Positions 24,303-34,700 of a stretch of 62,339 nt of DNA are shown piece by piece. The stretch comes from Gnetum montanum (taxonomy: Eukaryota; Streptophyta; Gnetopsida; Gnetales; Gnetaceae), in contig MNCI01002773.1 in assembly GCA_015680685.1 (NCBI GenBank), positions 199,201 to 261,539 on the forward strand. Direction: 5' to 3'. The first letter of the stretch is position 1; every line of letters begins with the position of its first letter. Made by a program: the position numbers and the translations under genes. Under the pieces are notes generated by a model. It worked only from the letters and a program-made list of their open reading frames with translations. It searched no databases and was not told where the DNA came from.

Positions 24303-24800
24303 NCTGGCTAGCATGGCTCAAGGGGGTATGATCTTAAAGCCAACTTTTGTTGCAATTTTTGACCTTATAGATGTTCAATTTCAAACATTATGACCTTGTG
24401 CTACCCTTGGAAGCCCATAGAGCACCAATTTTGACCCTCTAGATGTCATAAAATCAATTTTCCTTGGTAGCCACATTGAGGCCATGCTAGCTAATGTTGC
24501 TCTAGCATGGATGGTAGTTCAAAGGTTTAATGATGGCTTCTAGAGGTCCAAATAGGCACCAAAATTGACCAACCTTCTTCCCTAAAACACTACACTAACC
24601 ATACAAGTCATTGGAAGTCAAAGATTGATTAAAATTAACCTAGGAAATCACATGAGCACCCTATCCATGCTAGGGATCACCCAACCTACACTGTCCAATG
24701 TGGCTCCAGCATGGCTCTAGCATGGATGCATAAAAAAACTTATTTTTAACCCAAAATAGCCTCCAAAAGTGCCCAAACTCACTTTTCAACTTTGTAGCCC
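22700..24800. repeat. Degenerate tandem array, period about 185 bp
   Basis: A motif of the type CATGCTAGCCAGCATGGCTCC (with CAATGTGG variants) recurs about every 171-233 bp. Approximate positions are 22,762, 22,950, 23,131, 23,309, 23,498, 23,690, 23,866, 24,070, 24,241, 24,474 and 24,661. Between occurrences, weaker shared features follow, such as CCTTRAAA and CAAACATNA. I read this as an old satellite-like array of about 11 units between the antisense gene and the RT ORF of element C. Tandem arrays in non-coding parts are known for Ogre elements. The region 24,800-25,444 shows nothing further. Confidence 0.6.
24263..24303. repeat. Run of 40 C followed by N
   Basis: Forty consecutive C (24,263-24,302) and an N at 24,303, then CTGGCTAGC. 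It sits inside one unit of the degenerate array. It may be a true homopolymer or a sequencing/assembly artefact; the N favours the latter. Confidence 0.95.
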
Positions 24801-25444
24801 CTTAATATGGTCTACTAAGGTCTAAAATTAGCAAAATCTAAACCTTTTTAACTAGTAATTATCTTGTTCTGCCATGCATTTTTCACCTTAGCTAGTTTGA
24901 CATTATTTCATGAAATTTTGACTTATTTTGATCTTGTTATCATCACTTGACCTCACGTAGCTTCTACATAACTCCAATTTCATCACATGTACCTTGTTCT
25001 CTCTATTATGGCCTCTATTGAAATTCATGTAGCCTTTGATTAATGTTAGGTGATGGTGTTTGACCATTCTCGACCATCATTTGACACCATGTAACTATGT
25101 CCTACCAAGGTCTTAAACTAGCAACATGGCCCACTAAGTCCTAAAAATAGCAAAATTGTAACCTTAGTTAACCACATTTGGTCTTAGTTTTCATACTTTC
25201 ATTATGCTTCAACATTTTTTTACCTTGTTCAAACTTTCTTTAACCTTATGTGGCCTTTGTTTCATCTTATTTGTCTTCACCTACCTCTTATAGCTTTGGT
25301 TGACCTTATTTTCATATTATTTGACATTGAAATAGCATGTGTTTGCATAGTTATTAAGATATTTTGTGTTATTTTGGGCATTATTTACTTATTTTTACCC
25401 AAGTGCCACTTAATGTGCTTATGGTTGATATGCAAGACTAGAGT

Positions 25445-27160
25445 ATGAGTACCTGGGAGAAAATCAATTTGCCTTTGAGCCTAAGTCGGCCCCATGGTAA
25501 TGTTGAGTGGTGTATTGATCCAAATTACCTAGATCTTAAGCTTTAGAGTCTCTTTGACCACATACCCTCAATAGAAAAACCTCTAGAGTGGCTAGAAAAC
25601 CTAGTCAAAACCCTTGGCCTAGAGGCTAGCAACATTACTAAAGACTCTTTGGCTGAGCTTCCTATCATGATACATAGTGCTGAGGAGAAAATGCTAAAAT
25701 TAAATTTTTCACTAGAACCTTAGTAGGCTCAAGACATCACCAAGGTCCTCCAAGATAACATTAAGGTCTTTGCCTAGTCATATGAAGATTGGTTGAGTCT
25801 TAACCCATGTTTAGTCTAATACAACATCATACTTGATCCTAGCATTAGACTAGTCAAGCAAAAAGTTCGTAAGATTAGACTTGATTTGGCTCTAGCAATT
25901 CATGATGAAATCACAAAACTATACTAATCTGGTTTCATTAGAGCTATTGATTACACAAAATGGGTGTCTAACATAGTGGTTGTCCCTAAGAAAAATGGGA
26001 GTCTACACATTTGCATCAATTTTTGCCTAAATAAGGTAACTATCAGAGAGGATTTCCCTTTGCCTAGTATTGATCAATTTATCGATACTATGACTAGACA
26101 TACCTTGTTATCCTTCATGGATGGGTTCTTGAGATACAACCAAATTAGGATTGACCTAGAGCATTAACTTAGTATAATCTTCATGACCCCTTGTTGTACA
26201 TTATTCTATACTATGATGTCCTTTGGCCTAAGGAATGTAGGAGAAACCGACCAAAGAGCTATGACATATATCTTTAGTGACTATATTCTAGGTTTACTTA
26301 ATGATTACATAGATGATATATCTATTAAGTCTAAAGTGGTTGATAAACATGACCTTGACCTTGTGCTTAAACGATGCTTGAAGTATGAGCTTAGGCTCAA
26401 CCCTAAGAAGTGTGTCTTTGGCATTAAAACTAGTAAGATGCTTAGCTTTGTAGTATCTAAAGTAGAAATACGTGTCGATCCTAATAAGGTTAAGGTCATA
26501 TCCAAGTTGGCAATACCAAATAATCTTAAGAAGCTTTGGGGATTGCAAGGCTGATTACAGTTTATTCATAGGTTTATTACTAGGCTTACGAATAAGTTAC
26601 AACCCATGCAACACTTTCTTAAGAAAGGAGTTCACTATGAGTGGATGGCTTAATGCCAAGAAGCCTTTGAAAAATTTAAGCAAGAGTTGGCACAACTACC
26701 AACATTCTATCCTCCACAAGAGGATAAACCTTTTTACATCTACCTTGCTATCTCTAACATATCTATTGCCTCTCTACTCTATTAGAAATGAGATGATGGA
26801 GTGGAGTTACTGTATACTACTTAAGTTATGCATTAGTTGACCATGAGACCCAATACACTAAAGTATAGAAGTATTGTCTAGCCCTAGTCTTCTCATTGAA
26901 GAAATGGAGACACTACCTCTTTAGAAGCCAAGTCAATGTCATTCGCAAAGATAATGTGCTTAGAGCCATAATGACCAACATTTAAGAAAGTAGTAGGATA
27001 GCTCATTGGAAAGCCATAATAGTAGAGTTTGACCTTGATTACATTTCTCAAGCATCAATGAAAGATCAAGCTATAGCCACATAACTCATTGTTTCACCAA
27101 TAGAAGACCATACAACCATAGACCCTAAATTTCCCAATTAATACATCAACATTGTTAGCA
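25445..27160 (+). pseudogene. pol: Element C reverse transcriptase and RNase H
   Basis: Decayed RNA-dependent DNA polymerase with its RNase H. The ATG at 25,445 opens a frame reading MSTWEKINLPLS. RT motifs in order: WVSNIVVVPKKNGSLHICIN, EDFPLPSIDQFIDTM, FMDGFLRYNQIRID, FGLRNVGETDQRAMTYIF, catalytic YIDD at 26,306-26,317, LNPKKCVFG and VDPNKVKVI. The connection domain with QPMQHFLKKGVHYEW and a heavily broken RNase H follow to about 27,150. The YIDD Asp pair is retained. The sequence type (QRAMT, LNPKKCVFG) is that of Tat/Ogre RT. The start follows a long non-coding stretch, consistent with RT being the first exon after an intron. Stops are mostly TAG. Confidence 0.85.
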
Positions 27161-27666
27161 ATGTACCTAAGGGCTATGAGGTGATCATGCACTTTGATAG
27201 AGTTTCAACTATCCATGGGGCTAGTCCTACTACCATCATAACATTTCCATTTGGTGAAATCCACCATATCAAATTTTCTTCTACCAACAATGTATTAGTG
27301 TATGAGGATTTGATCAGGGAAATGATGGTAACTTGTGACCTAGGAATAAAATGCTTAATGATTAAAGGTGATTCACAACTTATGGTCAACCAAGTAACTG
27401 ATGTTTATGCATGCAAAGACAAACATTTGCAACCTTACTGTGACCTAGGAAAGAAACTAATGAAACAATTTACAGACATCAATATCCAACATGTGCCCTA
27501 CAATAAGAACATCACAGTCGATGCCATTATGATGCTAGCCCTCAATGTGACATCAAATGTGTATAGCAAGTTATCTTCCTTAATTGTGAACTATGCTATT
27601 CCCATCATGCAAGACATTAAAAATGACTCCATAGCCATAGTTCATACTACTTCTGCAAAGGAGTAG
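27161..27666 (+). pseudogene. aRNH: Element C second (archaeal-type) RNase H
   Basis: Additional RNase H between the polymerase RNase H and integrase, a marker of the plant Tat lineage. One frame is open for 161 codons. It reads MHFDRVSTIHGASP with the first catalytic Asp, NNVLVYEDLI (the family Glu of NNVAEYEAL is lost), KGDSQLMVNQV with the next Asp, LQPYCDLGKKLMKQF, IQHVPYNKN and a last Asp in TVDAIMMLA. Three of four acidic residues remain. It is followed after a short linker by the integrase HHCC region. Confidence 0.85.
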
Positions 27667-27689
27667 TATGAAGACATCAAATTTTATCT

Positions 27690-28860
27690 TATGCATGGTG
27701 AACCTTCATAAGGTTTGATTGCTACTTACAAGAATGTTGTATGTAACTAATCAAAACAATATGTTATCATAGGCAATAAGACATTATGTTGATGGTCCTA
27801 TGATGACATATTGTTATTTTACTTTGGAAAAATTGAAGCCCTCACAATCCTAGAGCAAGTTCATGATGATGTATTTAGAAGACATATAGGACCTAGAGCC
27901 ATGGCTATAGAGATATGATGATTAGGCTATTATTGGCCCTATATGAAAAGAAATTTCCTCCAAAAGATAAAAACTTGTGAGACTTGCCACTAGCATAGAA
28001 ACCTTATACACATGCCACCAACTAAGTTACAAACCACTCAGATAACTTATTCATTTCAATAATGGGGGTTGAATATCATTGGATCCATAACACCTAAGTC
28101 TGTCGTGGGGCATCTCTTTATCATCACTGGAATCAAATGCTACACAAAGGAGGTTGAAGCTATTCCTCTGAGGAAGAAAACATCTCAACAAGTCTGTAGA
28201 TTCATATTGGAAAACATAGTAGCTTATTTTGGCATATCCATAACCCTAGTCACAAATAATGGACCACAATTTAGTAGCCAAGAGACAAAAAAAATTTTCA
28301 TGAGCTAGGCATTAAGCATTTCTTCTCATCACTATACTACCCCGAAGCTAATGGGCAAGCTGAAGCAAGTAGTAAGGCCATCATAAACTTGCTCAAGAAA
28401 ATGCTAAATAATAGCAAACACAAGTGGCATGAGCAGTTTGTCCATGCACTTTAGGCCTATCAAATGACTTTATGAATGGCAACTAGTGTAACTCCATATA
28501 GCCTAGGTTATGGTTCTAAAGTTGTTTTGCCTCTTGAATTGCAGGTGGTATCACTCCAATTAGTTGTATCAAACTTCATCAATGATGAATAGAACAAATA
28601 TCTACACACCATGGATGTAGACTCGGCATAAGAGTAGTGAGTGTGAATGCTTGCTCATGTCGAGTGGTACCAAAAGAGGTAGAAATGATAACAACATCAT
28701 AACCTAAACAAGTTTAAGATCAAGTAAGAAGACTTGATCCTCAAAGCTTTCCATGTACATGTGAACAAATTCTTAGCCAACTAGGAAGGGCAAGGTCTAT
28801 GACAATAGAGCCATTAGGATAGCAAACATGAATGGGAACAAGTTGGCTAACCTAGTCAAT
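27690..28860 (+). pseudogene. INT: Element C integrase
   Basis: Decayed DDE integrase that would insert the cDNA into nuclear DNA. The N-terminal zinc-binding region shows HDDVFRRH and CETCH (about 27,865-28,000), and GYYWPYM is present. In the catalytic core the first Asp is Asn (GLNIIG, codon 28,072), the second Asp is Asn (TNNGPQFS, codon 28,255) and Glu is retained (NGQAEAS, codon 28,362). Both changes are G-to-A. The C-terminal part to about 28,860 is frameshifted. The inactive core means this copy cannot integrate by itself now. Confidence 0.85.
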
Positions 28861-29936
28861 CATTCCTAACTAAATCACTACTACATGTAGCTCATGGGAA
28901 CCAATAGTTGACATTAGCAACCTTTACAACCAATGACACGTGAGCCTACATGAGATCCTTTTGCACAAAAGATGAAATGTCAAACTTTGTAACATATGTG
29001 ACCTATGGTAGCTTGGTTTGCTAATCATTTTTATATGTCCTTATGCATTGTATTATAACAACATGTTTTCTTTGTGTGGGCTTTTTTTGGAGCTATTCTT
29101 GTAGGATGAAGCCTAAAGTCATAGTAAAGGTGCAACTCATTATGGTAGCAAGTCATCTTGTGACCTAAATTCACAAGATTTAATGAGTTTATCCCATTGT
29201 GCTAAGAGTGCTTATTCTACTTCACTTCCATTATCTCTTATTGAGCCAAGCCCCATATCCTAATTATAACCTTGCATGCCTTAAGCAACAATGTTGACCA
29301 ATGTTTGACACTCATGTATTATGGCTATATGACATCCTATCATCATGCTCCACCTACAAGTCCATCGAATGTAATACATCTCATTCAATGGGAAAGAAGA
29401 ATCAAACCTAGCTTTGGCAAAGAAACCCAATGAAGATTTTACCCCACAAAAAAAGGAGGGAAAACCAAATTGCCAAGAAGTAGAAAGGCCAATGAAGATC
29501 AAAAGAAAAATTGATGGCTCCAAACATGCCAAGGGAGGATCCTAATGGCTAAAGAAACCTTGGAGTGAGATTTTGGTTTCTCAAACACATTGCCAAGTGA
29601 CCAACACCTCAAAAAATAAAGTGCATAGACTTATTGATTGAATAACATGTTAATGCGATATTATAACCATGATGTCAACACTTAGAGCTCATTGTTAACC
29701 CTCATGACCATGTCCTTATAGGAAAATATTGTCTTTATCCTATGTCTCCTGCTCCTAACCTTATCCCACCATCATATGCACTCTTTGGAATGGTCTGACA
29801 CTATTGAATCAAGCATGAAAAGGGAACATCAATGGTAGATCTATAGTGGTGTTTTGTATTCTTTGTTAGTGTCTCTCAGGTCAATCCTCAAGACACCAAC
29901 AAAGATGGGCCAATGAAAAACCATTAAGAAAATGCA
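28861..29936 (+). other. Element C 3' untranslated region
   Basis: No coding frame recognised. A purine run (29,448-29,464) resembles a polypurine tract but lies about 470 bp before the proposed LTR start. No better tract is seen next to 29,937. Confidence 0.4.
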
Positions 29937-30263
29937 TGTTGTAACCTTTTGACATTGTAACTTTTACCCCATGAAATCTAAGGCTAAAATCTCATTGTAA
30001 AAATGTGAAAATTGTAATCCCCAAGATGAAATTTCATGTACTTTAACTTTTGGAGTAGAAAAAATGCATCATAAGTTATCATAGCCTTAACGCCCAAGTG
30101 AAAAAAGTCATATTGTATTCATATTTAGGCTCAAGGAGTCAAAAATGTCTTTTGGACTTCAAAATTGACATTTTCATGGGTTTTGTGGGGGGTATGACCT
30201 TTGCTACGCTAGAATTATATTTTCTTAATGTTGGGGGGTTTAACTCTTGAACCCTCAACATGG

Positions 30264-30511
30264 CTCATATAACCCCAATATTGCTCCTAGAGTTCAACAT
30301 GCTTAGCATTGGTCTAGCAATCCCAGTGTTGCTCTAGCAACTCCAGTGTGGCTCCAGCAACTCCAGTGTGGCTCTTGTAGCTCTAGCATGGCATCAACAA
30401 CCTTAACATTAATCCTACACCCCCAATGTGAGTTTCATACCCCTAGTGTGATTTCTATAGGCCCAACATTACTTCTAGAAGGCCAGCATGGGTAGAAGAA
30501 GACAACATGAA
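30264..30511. repeat. 20-bp minisatellite in element C LTR U3
   Basis: Units are exactly 20 bp from 30,312 to 30,511. Examples are CTCTAGCAACTCCAGTGTGG at 30,332, CTCCAGCAACTCCAGTGTGG at 30,352 and CTCTTGTAGCTCTAGCATGG at 30,372. Others are diverged but keep the spacing. About 12 units in total; phase slips before 30,312. Confidence 0.85.
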
Positions 30512-30684
30512 TAAAATTATCATTTACTATTTCTGGTAACTAGAGTGATTCTGGTACTTGGGGGCATCAAAACTTACCATACATGGAAACCATGTTGGAT
30601 TTAAACGCCTGCAACACCTCCATGTAACATCAATTTTTTAGTAATTAGGTAGAAATTTATAGTAAAAGCTATTGCCATGAAACA

Positions 30685-30692
30685 TATAAAAA
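30685..30692 (+). promoter_or_regulatory. TATA box of element C 3' LTR
   Basis: TATAAAAA followed by CCAAG, matching the D and E boxes in position and context. It follows the minisatellite by about 170 bp. Confidence 0.6.
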
Positions 30693-31735
30693 CCAAGCTT
30701 CAACACCATGAAAATGTTCCACCTTTCTGGCATTCATGGGCTTTGAAAACTCAGTGCAGATGCAAGGCTTTTGAAACAACCATAGTGTGGGATCTATAGT
30801 CATTGTAACAATTTTTATACCCTTGAGATTGTATAATATTTTGTGGCAATGTTGAGCAACCTAGGTATTGAAACTCCCAGCATGGAGTTGACTGTGGCAT
30901 TCAAGGCTACTAGCTTCAATAGTCTTTAAACCCCCATTGAAGTAAACCCTTTGCATCCCCAAGCACTCCTTGTACACATCTCTAAACTCTCTTTATTTTT
31001 TATCATAATAAATTTTACAGATCTATTTGTTGTGCAAGTTATTGTTGATTTATTTTTCATTCTATACATTTATTTTTTCAGATCTACATTGCATTTTATT
31101 TTGTTTTCCCTATTTACACTCTCTAAGTCCCTAGGTGATTAGCAAGACTATCTAGGGTGCCTCAGATCCTATTTTTCGGATGTCCTTGGGATCTAGGGCC
31201 AAAGATATTCTACGTGGGATCTTTGATTTCCCAGTAATCAAATTTTCTAGTCACGACAATGACAATCCTTACATGTTTTCTAAATAAATTGAAGTTCTTG
31301 TGACCAACATATTACCAAGGTTTTGTGTTTTATGTATGAATGTATGCATTAGTTTTGAAAGTCCAATTTGGACGATTAATAATAGAAACTTTTGTAGCAA
31401 AATCTAATATACAAGGATTTTTTTCTTCTTAAATATTCTTAAGCTTAATGTAAATAAGATTATCTTGGCTTTTTAGAGGCTTTTTTGTGTTTGTGTTTAG
31501 GAGGAAATTGGAGGATTTCCCATACCAAACCCTAGTGCTGAAGCTATTTTCTACCAAGTCTTTTATGTGTGGCACCTAGAATCCATTATGATGGTTGAAT
31601 ATCTATATTCAACATATCTTATCAACAATCTTGGCATCAACCCATCTCCATTTATAATTTCAATGCTATAGAGCAAGAAGTTTTAGGGTTTTCTTTCACA
31701 ACATTCAACACAAAGGTTTAAGACTTTCGCCAACC

Positions 31736-34700
31736 ATGGTGAGGAAGATCAAGTCAAGTAGTAGGAATCTAGTTTTGGATGAGGTAGAGGAGGAAACTTG
31801 AATTATTTAAAGACTTAAGAATCCAATTTCAAGGAAAAGATCTTCATCTATATCTACTAGGTACAAAGTTCTCATTATTTTTTCTAGTTTTTCAAAGTTT
31901 TATGCAAACATTTTGCACCTCTAGGCATATCTAGGTTGAAATTTTTTGATTTGCATGTGCCAAATTAAAGGTATAGGCTTTTTGATTATATTAAAATTAA
32001 TATTTTGAATTTTGATATTGGATTGAGGATGATTTGGATTTTTTCCCACACTTGTACCTAGCATTTTTACCCTATTCTTGGTCAATTTTTCCCCCAACTT
32101 TGAATTTTTTCTAGACTATATATACTATGATTTTGGAATTCTAACTATATAGATATGTTATTATGATTCTTTGGTCACACAAGAGGTGGAATTATATTTT
32201 TAGTATTTTTTATGAATTTTTTGGATTTTTTGCCAATCTAATTTTCAACATTTTGGGCAATTTTTGTTAAAATTTTTAAGTATTCCAATGGGAAAACTAA
32301 TAATGTTTGGGGTTTTGTAATCACATGTGGTCATAATTTTGGGTCTCTTAGGAGAGTGGAAATAGTATATAAGGTCTTTGTGTGAATTTTGAAATTTTTT
32401 TACAAATCTTTCTAAGAGTGTTTATTGTAGTTGATTCACTACAAATAGAGTTTTTGATCAAAATTTTGGTTGAAAACTAGCATAATTGTGATTTTTTCTA
32501 CATTTGAATTGTAGCATTGATGGTGAATTTTTATTTTTGCAAACATGTTCATTGCACCTATTACTAAAAATAATTTTTAAGGTTTTTTTATAGCCTCCAA
32601 GATCTATATTAGTCAATTTGGATTTTATTGGCATAATTTTGGTTCACATGGCATAGATTAACAACATTGAGTACTTAGGCTTGTTTGTGAATATTGTGAA
32701 ACTTTCCAAGTATCATGGCAAATGTGTAGTACCTATTAGATAAGTCATATTAACATACAAGGGGTTTTAGTGCATTTTTTGGGGAGATGTCGTAGCGTTT
32801 ATGCTCCAAAAGCCAAGAAATCCTATACTTCTTATTTTCACTTTTCCATCATCTCCAATGTTTAAGCTTGTATGACCTATTTGATCATTGGCTTATGAAA
32901 AATTCCATTACTTAGGCCCAAATATTGTCATTCTTGACCTCTAATTTTGCCAAACATTGATTTCATATCAAAAGCTTGTAAAAATGCTCGTTTCAATGTT
33001 TTACAAGCCAATTGTTTGTAAAAATGTTAAATTGTTTTTTTACTATGTCATTGGAAGTGTAAAAGCTATATTTCTGGTTTATATTGTGAAGGTAATTACA
33101 TTGGTGTATTTGGTTATTTTTTAAGTTTTAAATTTAATGATAACGTTATCATGCTAGTGGTTATTTTGGTATAAAGTTTGTGAATTTTTGTTGAAATAGT
33201 TATAAGGTTTTCTATGTTCTAATGATTATGAATTTCTGCTATATATAGGGCCTTGCTAAAACTTATTTTGATTGTGGTGGAGCTGCTTGGAATCCTATGT
33301 TGCACTGGGACAACCACACAAAAGAGTCTAAACCTAAATTTGTGCATTGATAGGCATTTTCTGATATGGTTTAGACCTAGTGCATGAGAATTCTTAACAT
33401 ACTTGCTCTACCACTACAGTGTGATCATATGGTCATACTTGGTGATGGATATTGCCTCAATCATCATAGATACTCTCTTGGAAGGGTCTTCTGCCCACAT
33501 CTTGAAGTTCATAATTGATGATCATGATCCTCAAAGGGATATAGAGCATAACGAGAGCTCATTTTTAGAGGGAGTTAGATAGTTAGCCAAAATCTAGGAA
33601 ATTCCTATGTATTCATAATACAATTTTGACAACACCTTGATGGTAGACCATAGGATAAACAAACTCTTCCAAAATCCTCTAGGAATTGTCTTCTTGCTAG
33701 AACCATAAGTTTGGTTTTAAATTATCATCTTTGGTTGTTTTTTAGCTCTAAGGTTGTTTAGTTCTAATTTTTTTGATTCTTTGTTTGTTCGTAGACATAG
33801 GGTACCACCTAAAGGGTTGGTAAGGAATGACAAAACCTTAGCTATCACTAGTACAACCTTGAAAAAGTTCAAGAAAGGTGAGGTCATTAGAGTGAAGGTT
33901 CTTAGTCAGCTCAAAGTTGAGTTTAATAGATACTTCATGAGATATTCTCATGTACACAAAACAAATTTACCCACAAACCATGTACACAAATGGTTGACTT
34001 GTTTAGAATTAGGAGCTCCTACACTAGCTCATCATAAGGTTGTGGCCTTTCCTAAGCCTAGTAAGTAAAATTTGTTTATTATGGCCAACATTTTTCAGTT
34101 TTTTATTTTTTTTAAAATGTTTTTGTACTTTCAAGAGGCTAACATGTTAACTATGTTGTATTTAAGGTTCTATGCGTAAGTCTATAGTTCACGTGACTAT
34201 TTTAGGACATTTTGAGGAGAAAATTCAACTAAGTGGGGTGAAGTAGACTTTGGACAAGAATGGTTGGTAGAAAAGATTCCTATGGACATCCAAAAAATGC
34301 TTACTGATGTAGGTTTGTGTGATTTGTTCATGTTGCCTAGTCCAATGATCCCACCTATTAAGATATTGAATGTGATTGACTTTTTTGATGTGGAGATTAC
34401 CAAATTCATTACTTGCATTCATGGCCAACCTATTATATTGAGCATTAAGGCATCCATATTTAATAATCTCTTTGGTGTACCTTCTAGTGGTGCCAAGGTT
34501 ATGACTAGAGTAAGAAAGGATACAAGTTATAGAAAGAAAATAGAGGCTTGGCTTAACTCTTCTCTAGGTGCAACATTAAATTTTAACAATTGTATAGTTG
34601 AGAAAGCTAAAATACCTATCCAATTTTCCATGCTAATCCTATGTTACTATCACAAAAGAAAACTATAGGAGTTTCGCATGCTTGGATAATGAAAAAGGTG

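Larger units (their letters stand above)
7387..31262 (+). mobile_element. Element C: giant Tat/Ogre-like Ty3 retrotransposon
   Basis: Order on the plus strand: truncated 5' LTR, PBS, leader, gag, protease, non-coding spacer, antisense intron-containing gene (interrupted by nested element D), degenerate 185-bp satellite, RT, RNase H, second (archaeal-type) RNase H, integrase, 3' UTR, 3' LTR. A second RNase H before integrase is diagnostic of the Tat lineage. A long non-coding or intronic segment between PR and RT is known from Ogre. Without D the element spans about 18.7 kb. All genes are decayed. The 5' LTR/flank junction at 7,387 is abrupt because the U3 region is missing. The 3' boundary lies near 31,262, just upstream of the second antisense-gene copy. 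Confidence 0.7.
29937..31262 (+). repeat. Element C 3' LTR
   Basis: The start is placed at TGTTGTAACC (29,937), which mirrors the D terminus TGTTGCGACC. The last 370 bp repeat the 5' LTR remnant (7,387-7,768). Length about 1.33 kb, like D. U3 contains the 20-bp minisatellite at 30,264-30,511. The right end is within a few bases of 31,262; the terminal CA-type end is unclear. Confidence 0.7.

Noticed and set aside
29448-29464. Purine run as the polypurine tract of element C
   Set aside because: It is about 470 bp from the LTR start supported by TGTTGTAACC and by the LTR length of element D. Kept only as a note in the 3' UTR entry.
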